Shown here piece after piece: positions 56,205-64,000 of a stretch of 64,000 nt of DNA. Made by a program: the position numbers and the translations under genes. Source of the stretch: Allobosea sp. (GTDB lineage Bacteria; Pseudomonadota; Alphaproteobacteria; Rhizobiales; Beijerinckiaceae). Numbering within the stretch: the first letter of the stretch is position 1; each line of letters starts with the position of its first letter. The notes below the pieces were generated by a model. That model did not search any database. It worked only from the letters and a program-made list of their open reading frames with translations, and had not been told where the DNA came from. The stretch is from the NCBI RefSeq assembly GCF_030695125.1, contig NZ_JAUYTP010000022.1, forward strand, positions 62,001 through 126,000, written 5' to 3'.

Positions 56205-57185
56205 ATGAGCCCTCGTTTCATGCCAAATTTGCTCCGTCGGATCGAAGTCGTCGCCTTCCCCAAGGTTCAGCTCCTGGATGTCGCGGGGCCGCTTCAGGTT
56301 TTCGCCACCGCCAACGACCTCGCCGCGCTCGACGGCCAAGCGCTGCCCTATGACCCCGTCGTCGTCGCGGCGGGCGCGCAGGTAAGGACCAGCGCCGGCC
56401 TCGATCTCGGCACCATCCCGTTGCCGCCCGTCGAGGCGCCGCTGCACATCCTGGTCGTCGCCGGCGGCTGGGGCGTCTACGAGGCCTGCGAGGATGCGCG
56501 GCTTGTCGACTGGATCGGCCGGCGTGCCAAGGCAGCGCGGCAAACGGCCTCCGTGTGCAGCGGCGCGTTCCTGCTGGCCTCGACCGGCCTGCTCGACGGG
56601 CGCCGGGCCGTCACCCATTGGCAGCGCTGCGCCGAATTTGCGCGCCGGTTCCCGAAGGTTCATCTCGACCCCGACCCGATCTTCATCCGCGACGGCGACA
56701 TCTGGACTTCGGCCGGCGTGACGGCCGGGATCGATCTGGCGCTGGCGCTGGTCGAGGCCGATCTCGGGCGCAAGGCGGCGCTGGCGGTCGCGCGACAGCT
56801 CGTCGTTTTCCTGAAGCGGCCCGGTGGACAGGCGCAGTTCAGCGCCGCGCTCTCCCTGCAGGAGCGGGACGGGCGCTTCGACGACCTGCATGGCTGGATC
56901 GTCGAAAACCTGCGCGGCGACCTCAGCCTCGACCGTCTCGCCGCTCGCGCCGGGATGAGCCTGCGCAGCTTCGCGCGCCATTACCGGCAGGCGACCGGCC
57001 GCACGCCGGCCAAGGCGGTCGAGACGCTCCGGATCGAGACGGCGCGGCGGCTGCTCGAGCAGGGCCTGGCGGTGGCGCGGGTCGCGTCCCGCTGCGGCTT
57101 CGGCTCGGAGGAGACGCTGCGCCGCGCCTTCCAGCGCCGTTTCGCCGCCAGCCCGCAAAGCTATCGCGAACGGTTCGCGGGATAG
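56205..57185 (+). CDS. GlxA-family AraC transcriptional regulator
   Basis: DJ-1-like N-terminus (SVCSGAFLLASTGLLDGRRAVTHW) plus AraC HTH (SLRSFARHYRQATGRTPAKAVETLRIETARRLLEQ). Confidence 0.93.
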   Translation: MSPRFMPNLLRRIEVVAFPKVQLLDVAGPLQVFATANDLAALDGQALPYDPVVVAAGAQVRTSAGLDLGTIPLPPVEAPLHILVVAGGWGVYEACEDARLVDWIGRRAKAARQTASVCSGAFLLASTGLLDGRRAVTHWQRCAEFARRFPKVHLDPDPIFIRDGDIWTSAGVTAGIDLALALVEADLGRKAALAVARQLVVFLKRPGGQAQFSAALSLQERDGRFDDLHGWIVENLRGDLSLDRLAARAGMSLRSFARHYRQATGRTPAKAVETLRIETARRLLEQGLAVARVASRCGFGSEETLRRAFQRRFAASPQSYRERFAG

Positions 57186-57398
57186 CGCGGCGTCGAGAGC
57201 CGAACGCGACGCCCGGTCGCGGTCAGCCGAAAGATCACGTCAGTCGGCCGGGGCTCGTCGCATCTTCCGCGCTCCGTCGCCACGGCCCGGGGTTGCCAGC
57301 CGCGCCATGTCCCGGCAAAATCTTGGCAGCGGGAGACGTGCAGCAGAGTTTGCCGGCGGATTATTCCGTCGGGCAGCAGACATGGAAAGCCTCCGATC

Positions 57399-58109
57399 AT
57401 GATCAGCGACGGTGAAAAGGCCGGTATCGGCACGCAGGACGAGACGGCCGGGCTCGGGCGTCGGGCGGGACGCCTCGACCGGCGGTCGTTCCTGGTCGGC
57501 TCGGCGGCGGGCCTCGGCGCGATCGGGCTCGGCGGTTGCGTCACGCCCGACGGGATGAGCCTCGCCGAGGCGCAGAAGCTGTATGGGCCGGTGCCGGAAG
57601 AAAAATTCCCGATCCCCGCGGCCGATGTCAGCAAGGTCGATCCGCGGTTTTTCCGTCGCACGGTCGCCTATGAGACCAAGGAAGCGCCCGGCACGATCAT
57701 CGTCGATCCCGGCAATTACCATGTCTACCGGATCGAGGAGGGCGGGCAGGCCACCCGCTACGGCGCCAATGTCGGGCGCGAGGGGTTCCTGTGGCATGGC
57801 GACGCCTATATCGGGCGCAAGGCCGAATGGGCGACCTGGACCCCGCCCAAGGAGATGATCAAGCGCCAGCCGGAGGCGGCCAAATATGCGCGCGGCATGC
57901 CCGGCGGTCTCGATAATCCGCTCGGCGCCCGCACGCTGTATCTCTACCAGAAGGGCGCCTACACGCTCTATACGATCTATGCCTCCCTCGATGAGGAATC
58001 GATCGGCTCGGGCATCACGAGCGGCTGCGTCGGCCTGCTGACTCAGGACATGATGCATCTCTACGATCGCACGCCGGTGAAGACGAAGGTCGTCGTGCTG
58101 CCGGCCTAG
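57399..58109 (+). CDS. L,D-transpeptidase, Tat/lipobox signal
   Basis: DRRSFLVGSAAGLGAIGLGGC; catalytic GSGITSGCVGLLTQDMMHLY. Confidence 0.9.
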   Translation: MISDGEKAGIGTQDETAGLGRRAGRLDRRSFLVGSAAGLGAIGLGGCVTPDGMSLAEAQKLYGPVPEEKFPIPAADVSKVDPRFFRRTVAYETKEAPGTIIVDPGNYHVYRIEEGGQATRYGANVGREGFLWHGDAYIGRKAEWATWTPPKEMIKRQPEAAKYARGMPGGLDNPLGARTLYLYQKGAYTLYTIYASLDEESIGSGITSGCVGLLTQDMMHLYDRTPVKTKVVVLPA

Positions 58110-58184
58110 CGCCGAGCGAGGCGGCTCGCCCGGGACGACTCGGGCGCGTCGCGACAGAGCGGCTGCCGCGCGACTGCGTCGGCC

Positions 58185-59381
58185 CTATTTCTCCAGAAAC
58201 GCCCGGATCGCGCCCTCGGCCTGCTTCATCGAGATGACGCCGTCGAGATGGCCGCGCGCGCCCTGGATGTGGACATGGCTGACGTCGACGCCGCCCTTCC
58301 TGAGCGTGTCGGCGGTCCGGTCGACCATGTCTGCGGTGAAGACGAGGTCTTTGGGCTGGGTGATCAGCAGCACCGGCGCCTTGATCTTCGTCGCCGCGTC
58401 CGTGAGCGAGGTGCCGCCTGCGGCGAAGAGCTGGTTGGCCTTGACCAGATAGAGGAAGTGGTTGGCGTCGGAGACTTTTGCGCGGGCCTCGCCGGCATTG
58501 TCGAGGATGCTCTGGACCTGGAACTTGCTGCCCAGTGATTTCGCCGGGTCCTCGCCCTCCTTGGCGGCGCGGCGGCCGAAGGTGGCGTTGGCCCAGTCGG
58601 CATGGTTGGCTTGCAGTGTCACCACCGTCAGCGCCTTGGCCAGCCCAGCATTGGGCGGCGTCTTGCCGTAATAGTCGCCCTTGTTCCAGTTGGGATCGAC
58701 CAGGATCGGCGCCGCCCAGACGTCGAGCCAGGCGATGAGCTGGGCGTCGGCCTCGCCCGCGCCGATGACCGGCATCGCCTTGGCGACCATCTCGGGGTAG
58801 CGCGCCGCCCATTCGAAGGTCTGGAGCGAGCCCATCGAGGGGCCGGCGACCAGGGCGAGCCGCTTGATGCCGAGACTTTCGACCAGCGCCTTCTGGACAG
58901 CGACGAAATCGCCGACCGTCACCACCGGAAAGTCGAGCGCATAGGGCTTGCCGGTGTCGGGATCGATCGAGGCCGGACCGGTGGTGGTGGTCTTGGGATC
59001 GCCGGTGTTGAGGTTCACCAGCGTGTCGGAGGACAGGACGAAATACTTGGTGGTGTCGATCGCCTTGCCGGGGCCGATGATCGCGTCCCAGTAGCCGGGC
59101 GCGGCGTCCGTGGCGGCGTATTTGCCGGCGGCGTGCGAGTTGCCTGAGAAGAAGTGGCAGATCAGCACGGCATTGGACTTGTCGGCGTTGAGCGTGCCGT
59201 AGCTCTCCCAGCCGACCTTGACGTCCTTGAGGGTGCGGCCGCTCTGCGTGGTGTAGCTCGGCAGCGTGAAGACCTTCTTCTCGGTCATCAGGTCCTGGGC
59301 GGCTGCCGGCTGTCCCACGCTCATCAGATCCATCGCCATCCATCCCACGACGCCGGCCGTGGCCGCAATCCAGTGTTTCAT
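58185..59381 (-). CDS. secreted alpha/beta-hydrolase, homoserine O-acetyltransferase-like
   Basis: signal peptide; VGWESYGTLNADKSNAVLICHFFSGNSHAAGKY, AGPSMGSLQTFEWAARYPEMV. Confidence 0.85.
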   Translation of the reverse strand: MKHWIAATAGVVGWMAMDLMSVGQPAAAQDLMTEKKVFTLPSYTTQSGRTLKDVKVGWESYGTLNADKSNAVLICHFFSGNSHAAGKYAATDAAPGYWDAIIGPGKAIDTTKYFVLSSDTLVNLNTGDPKTTTTGPASIDPDTGKPYALDFPVVTVGDFVAVQKALVESLGIKRLALVAGPSMGSLQTFEWAARYPEMVAKAMPVIGAGEADAQLIAWLDVWAAPILVDPNWNKGDYYGKTPPNAGLAKALTVVTLQANHADWANATFGRRAAKEGEDPAKSLGSKFQVQSILDNAGEARAKVSDANHFLYLVKANQLFAAGGTSLTDAATKIKAPVLLITQPKDLVFTADMVDRTADTLRKGGVDVSHVHIQGARGHLDGVISMKQAEGAIRAFLEK

Positions 59382-59497
59382 CGCCGCTCTCCCTCGTGGG
59401 GCCGCCATCCGCCCGGTGCGGCCGTCCCGTCGTGCGAGCGGCCTTGGCTGCATCCAAGCGGATTTCGCGGGCCGGCGAAAGCGGGAAAGCCGCGCCC

Positions 59498-61255
59498 TCA
59501 GCGCAGCGGCAGCGGTTCGCCGATGGCGGCGCCGGTGGGGCGCAGCAGCGCCTCGGCCTGGAGTTCGAAGGCGGGGGCCGCCAGGGTGCCGTTGAGGCGG
59601 AAGGGCAGCCGCAAAGGGCCGGTCACGGGCTGGAGCAGCGCCGCCATGTCGAGCGACCCGTCGGTCAGCGCGGCGCTGCCGACCAGAGTCAGCCGGTAGC
59701 CGGCGCCCGCCATCTGGGCCTCGCTCAGGGTCAGGACGCCGTCTGCGACAGTCAGGTTGGCGGCGGCGGTCTCGAAGGCCGTCTTGCCCTGGCGCCAGTC
59801 ACGCACGGCCAGGCTCGGGTTGCGCTCGGCCCTTCGCAGCAATTCGCCGAAGGAGAAACCGGCGAGCTCGCCCTGGCGCACCGCGACCGTGCCCCTGCCG
59901 CTGAGCGAGCCGAGAATGGCCGGCAGCGAGCGGCCGAGCCCGTCGAGGCTGAACTGGAGCGCGCCGGTGCCGCTGAGACGGGCCAATGGCGGCAGGTCGG
60001 CTCCGGCCCGGCCGAGATTGACCTTCTCGATGCCGCCGACGAACTTGACGTCGATGCCGCCCGGCGTCGCGGTGGCGAGCAGGCGCGCCTTGGCGCTGCC
60101 GCCATAGGCGCCGGCGCGCAGGATGCCAGCCTCGAAGCGGCCCTTCTTGACCAGGAGATAGGTCGCGACGTCGGTCAGCCGCGCACCCTCCAGACGCGCG
60201 GCCTCCACCGAGACGCGCAGGTCGATGTCCTGGGCCGTCCAGGCCTCGAAGGGCAGGGCGGCGGCGTCGGGCGCCGCATCGGCCGGCGGCAGATCCAGCC
60301 GCTGCACGAGCCGGCCGAGATCGAGCGTCGCGCCGGCCAGCGTGCCCGACAGGGCGGTGCGGCCGGCGATGCTGGTCAGATTGAGCGCGCCGTCGAGACG
60401 GTCGCCGTCCACCCGCACCGCGACATTGGTGAGCACGGTGTCGTGGGGCCTGATGCGGATGTCGGCCGTGAGGTCGACCGCCCCGACGGCCGAGGCAAGG
60501 CGCGGAGCCTCGCCGAACCAGCCGAGCAGGTCGCGCAGCGAGCGGGCCGTCAGGGTCATCTTCCCGGTGGTGATCGGCTCGGGCGCGCTGCTACGGGCGC
60601 CATCGAACTGCAGTTTCAGCGGCGGAGCGGCGATGCTGAGCATGGTCCGTCCCCGCGCGGTCGCCACGGGCCAGATCAGCTTCACTTCGGTCGGGACGCC
60701 GCGCCAGCTCAGGGTCCCGGCCACGGCCAGCGGGTCCTGCGCCCCGCGCTCGTCGATGACGAGATTGACCTCGCGCAGGATGGTCTGGATCGCGCCCTGC
60801 GCCCGCAGGAAGACCGACCCGGCGGTGATGACGATGCGGCTCTGGCCGCGCAGCCGCTCGATCGCCTCGAGCGGGACCGCGAGCCAGTCGGCCAGGCCGT
60901 CGCTCTGCGCGGGAACCACGACGTCGAGCTGCGGCCCGACCAGATCGATCCGGTCGAAATCGATCCGCCCCGCCAGCAGCGGCAGCAGCCGGGCCTGGGC
61001 ACGCAAGCGCAGCGCCTGACCCGACAGCGCCCCGTCACGCTGGCTGAAGGCGACCTGGGACAGGCTGATGCGCGGCCAGGGCAGCAAGGCGATCTCGGCG
61101 CGCTCCAGCGCGGTCACGACGAGGCCGGTACGGGTCTCGATCGCCGCGATGACGTGTTTCTCGACGCGCGAAACCGCGATGCCCCAGGACTGCAGGCCCA
61201 ACAGCCCGAGCGCCAGGACGAGAACATAGGCGAGGATCGAGGCGCGTCGCGTCAT
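59498..61255 (-). CDS. AsmA-family protein
   Basis: N-terminal TM; large beta-rich protein with AsmA-like C-terminus (LSGRGTVAVRQGELAGFSFGELLRRAE). Confidence 0.85.
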   Translation of the reverse strand: MTRRASILAYVLVLALGLLGLQSWGIAVSRVEKHVIAAIETRTGLVVTALERAEIALLPWPRISLSQVAFSQRDGALSGQALRLRAQARLLPLLAGRIDFDRIDLVGPQLDVVVPAQSDGLADWLAVPLEAIERLRGQSRIVITAGSVFLRAQGAIQTILREVNLVIDERGAQDPLAVAGTLSWRGVPTEVKLIWPVATARGRTMLSIAAPPLKLQFDGARSSAPEPITTGKMTLTARSLRDLLGWFGEAPRLASAVGAVDLTADIRIRPHDTVLTNVAVRVDGDRLDGALNLTSIAGRTALSGTLAGATLDLGRLVQRLDLPPADAAPDAAALPFEAWTAQDIDLRVSVEAARLEGARLTDVATYLLVKKGRFEAGILRAGAYGGSAKARLLATATPGGIDVKFVGGIEKVNLGRAGADLPPLARLSGTGALQFSLDGLGRSLPAILGSLSGRGTVAVRQGELAGFSFGELLRRAERNPSLAVRDWRQGKTAFETAAANLTVADGVLTLSEAQMAGAGYRLTLVGSAALTDGSLDMAALLQPVTGPLRLPFRLNGTLAAPAFELQAEALLRPTGAAIGEPLPLR

Positions 61256-61478
61256 GAGCTTCCGAAACGTCAGAGCCTCGACTCGCGCTCGCGCGCCGGG
61301 TCCTGCGGAGATGGATCGCCTGTGACGGATGTCGCGCAAGGCGCCGCCGCCAAGGCAGGAGCCGGCCCCGATCCGATGGGTCGAGACCAGCGATCGCCCG
61401 AAACGCGGCCCCCCGATTTCGGCAGATAAGCTGTCCTGTGCCCGGTTTAGGACGATGGCCCCGACTTGTCGAGCCGGC

Positions 61479-63158
61479 TCAGGCGGCCCGGCCGCCAGCG
61501 CGCGCCAGCCGGAAGGCCGGATAGAGGCCGGCCAGCACGATCAGGAGGCCGGCGAGCGCGCCATCCTCGAAGGCGCCGCGCGAGGCGTGGCCATAGACCG
61601 TGGTGGCGAGCGTCTCGACATTGAGCGGCCGCAGCAGCAGCGTGGCGGGGAGCTCCTTCAGGCAATCGACGAAGACGAGCAGCGCCGCCGCCGCCACCGC
61701 GGGGCGGGCGAGCGGCCAGTGCATCTGTCTGATGACCTCGGGCGCGGAGGCGCCGAGCGTGCGGGCGGCGTCGTCGATGCGCGGCGAGATCCGCGACAGC
61801 CCGCTTTCGACGCCGGAGATGGCGATGGCGAGGAAGCGCACGACATAGGCGAGGACGAGCGCCGCCCCCGTGCCGATCAGCAGCAGGCCCGGATTGACCC
61901 CGAGCCAGCGCTGGGCGGCATTGGCGACGATGTTGTCCAGCGCGGCCAGCGGCACCAGCAGGCCGAGCGCCAGCACTGTTCCGGGCACGGCATAGCCGAG
62001 CGAGGCCAGCCGCGACAAAGCCGGCAGCCAGGGTTCGCGCCCCTGGCGGCGGGCTGCGGCGATGCCGACGCCGAGCGCCACGACGATTCCCGCGGCCAGA
62101 CCGGAAAACAGCAGCGCGTGGACCAGGCTGCGCAGCAGGCCGGCGTCGAGCTGCAGCCAGAGGTCGCGCCGCAGCACCTCGCCGACGAGGAAGCCGATCG
62201 GCAGCAGGGCGCCGAGCACGACCGGCAGGGCGCAGGCCAGCGTGGCGGCCAGCGCGCGGCCGCCGCTCAGCGGCACCCGCCCGACGGCGCGCGGCTGGCG
62301 CACCGGCAGGGAAAAGCGGCGCTGGCCGCGCAAGCGCGCCTCGATCAGCATCAGCGCCACCACGAGCAGCAGCATGACGCAGGCGATCTGCGCAGCGCCG
62401 GCGAGCGAGTTGCGATTGACCCAGGTGGTGTAGATCGACAGCGTCAGCGAGCGCACGCCGAGATATTCGCTGGCGCCGATGTCGTTGAGCGTCTCCAGCA
62501 GAGCGAGCGTCAGGCCGGCCGCCAGCGCGGGGCGCGCCATCGGCAGACCGATGCGCCAGAACAGCGTGGCCGGCGTGGCGCCGAGCGTGCGGGCCGATTC
62601 GACGATCGCCGCCGCCTGCAGGCCAAACAGCGCCCGCACGCTGAGATAGACGTAAGGGTAGAGCACGATCGCCATGATGCAGATCGCGCCGGGCAGGTTG
62701 CGCGGATCGGGAAACCAGTAATCGCGCAGCGACTGCCAGCCGGTGAGGGCGCGCAGGCCCGTCTGAAGCGGGCCCTGGAAGCCGAGGATTTCGACATAGA
62801 CATAGGCCGTGATGTAGGTCGGCAGCGCGAGCGGCAGGACCAGGAGCCATTCGAGGCTGCGCCGGCCGGGGAACTCGAACTGCGTCACGAGCCAGGCGGT
62901 GCCGACGCCGATCAGCGCGCAGAGCAGCCCGACGCCGAGCAGCAGCCGGCCGGTGTCGGCGAGCGCGGCGGGAATGACGTTGGCGGCCAGATGCGGCCAG
63001 ATCGACGCGGCCTGCGAGGACAGGGCGGTGTAGCCCAGCGCCAGAACCGGCAGGGCGACGAGGCCCGCCCCCAGCAGCGAAGCGAAGACCAGACGCGTCG
63101 ACGGCCGCCACGCGAGTGGCGACCGTCGGATGTCGGAGAGGGACGTGCTCAGGCTCAA
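61479..63158 (-). CDS. Fe3+-type ABC transporter permease (FbpB-like), TTG start
   Basis: two BPD_transp_1-like domains; TTG start overlaps upstream TGA (ATTGA). Confidence 0.9.
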   Translation of the reverse strand: MSLSTSLSDIRRSPLAWRPSTRLVFASLLGAGLVALPVLALGYTALSSQAASIWPHLAANVIPAALADTGRLLLGVGLLCALIGVGTAWLVTQFEFPGRRSLEWLLVLPLALPTYITAYVYVEILGFQGPLQTGLRALTGWQSLRDYWFPDPRNLPGAICIMAIVLYPYVYLSVRALFGLQAAAIVESARTLGATPATLFWRIGLPMARPALAAGLTLALLETLNDIGASEYLGVRSLTLSIYTTWVNRNSLAGAAQIACVMLLLVVALMLIEARLRGQRRFSLPVRQPRAVGRVPLSGGRALAATLACALPVVLGALLPIGFLVGEVLRRDLWLQLDAGLLRSLVHALLFSGLAAGIVVALGVGIAAARRQGREPWLPALSRLASLGYAVPGTVLALGLLVPLAALDNIVANAAQRWLGVNPGLLLIGTGAALVLAYVVRFLAIAISGVESGLSRISPRIDDAARTLGASAPEVIRQMHWPLARPAVAAAALLVFVDCLKELPATLLLRPLNVETLATTVYGHASRGAFEDGALAGLLIVLAGLYPAFRLARAGGRAA

Positions 63159-64000
63159 TTGTCGAAGCCGACCTTGTCGACGAGATCGGCCGCAGCCTTG
63201 CGGTTCCTGGCGACGTCGCCGAGCGGGGTCGTGTCGGGAGTGATCGAACCGAGCAGCTTCACCGCGGCGCTTTCCTTGACGTCGGGATTGACCGGGAATT
63301 CGAAATTGCCGTCGGCATAGATCGTCTGCGCCTTTTCGCCGAGCATGTAGTCGATCAGCTTGATGGCATTGTCCTTGTTCGGCGCGTTCTTCGCAACCGC
63401 GGCGGCCGAGACATTCACATGCGTCCCGCCATTGGCGAAGGTGGTCTTGAGCGGCTTGATCGCATCGTACCAGCCCTTCTGCTCGTTCTTCGCCTGGCTC
63501 ATCAGGCCGATGTAATAGGTGTTCATCACCGCGATGTCGCACTGGCCCGACAGGATGTCGCGCGCCACGTCGCGGTCGCCGCCGCTGGGCTTGCGCGCGG
63601 TGTTGGCCTTCAGCGCCTTCAGATAGCTCTCGGTCTTCTCGGCGCCGTTGCGGGCGAGATAGGCGGCGAAGAAGGCGTTGTTATAGGGGTGCTGGCCGGA
63701 GCGGATGCAGAGCTTGCCCTTCCATTTCGGGTCGGCGAGATCCTCATAGGTGATCGCGTCCTGCTTCACGCGGTCCTTGGAGACGACGACGATGCGGGCG
63801 CGCTGGGTCAGCGTCACCCAGTTGTCGCCGGGGCCGCGCAGCGCGGCGGGGACGGTCTTCTCGATCATAGCCGACTTGGCCGGCTGGGTGATGCCGGCCT
63901 CGACCAGCCCATTGATCTGGCCGACATCGACCATCAGCATGACGTCGGCAGGGCTGTTGGCGCCCTCGGCGGCGACGCGCTCCTGCAGGCCGTCCTTGAG
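63155..64000 (-). CDS. Fe3+ ABC transporter substrate-binding protein (FbpA-like), truncated by window edge
   Basis: RARIVVVSKDRVKQDAITYEDLADPKWKGKLCIRSGQHPYNNAF; frame open to position 64000. Confidence 0.92.
   Translation of the reverse strand, partial: LKDGLQERVAAEGANSPADVMLMVDVGQINGLVEAGITQPAKSAMIEKTVPAALRGPGDNWVTLTQRARIVVVSKDRVKQDAITYEDLADPKWKGKLCIRSGQHPYNNAFFAAYLARNGAEKTESYLKALKANTARKPSGGDRDVARDILSGQCDIAVMNTYYIGLMSQAKNEQKGWYDAIKPLKTTFANGGTHVNVSAAAVAKNAPNKDNAIKLIDYMLGEKAQTIYADGNFEFPVNPDVKESAAVKLLGSITPDTTPLGDVARNRKAAADLVDKVGFDN

Noticed and set aside
58015-59457. 480-aa minus ORF in another frame of the hydrolase
   Set aside because: Frame-shifted shadow; the 58185-59381 frame has catalytic motifs and a signal peptide
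61329-63320. 663-aa plus-strand ORF antisense to the ABC permease
   Set aside because: Low-complexity R/Q/G/H composition typical of antisense frames; the permease is clear on the minus strand

Overview
High-GC alphaproteobacterial chromosome segment. Gene content looks Hyphomicrobiales, possibly Bosea-like; this is inferred from gene content only and not verified. Most of the window is conserved housekeeping sequence. Recognisable blocks are erpA-dgt-argS-SPOR protein-nagZ-scpA-scpB-tatABC-serS-surE-pcm-LysM/M23 peptidase, then yajC-secD-secF with a Mth938-domain protein and a squalene/phytoene-synthase-like protein, then trmFO, uvrA, ssb and gyrA. An Fe3+-type ABC operon is cut by the right edge. 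The stand-out region is an AT-rich island at about 39.06-41.65 kb holding two overlapping minus-strand genes. By eye, the 566-aa protein reads as two tandem degenerate (RNase III-like + dsRNA-binding) units. The 215-aa partner is helical and carries a HEPN-like RNTLRKH motif. I propose this as a candidate undescribed dsRNA-sensing defence or toxin-antitoxin module. Other notable signals are a roughly 90-aa insertion in the SerRS catalytic domain, an unannotated sRNA-like twin hairpin plus terminator at 38604-38687, a TGC-dyad motif shared between the phasin gene and a DUF1127 gene, and several families of intergenic palindromic repeats. No rRNA, tRNA, CRISPR array or intact transposase was recognised.
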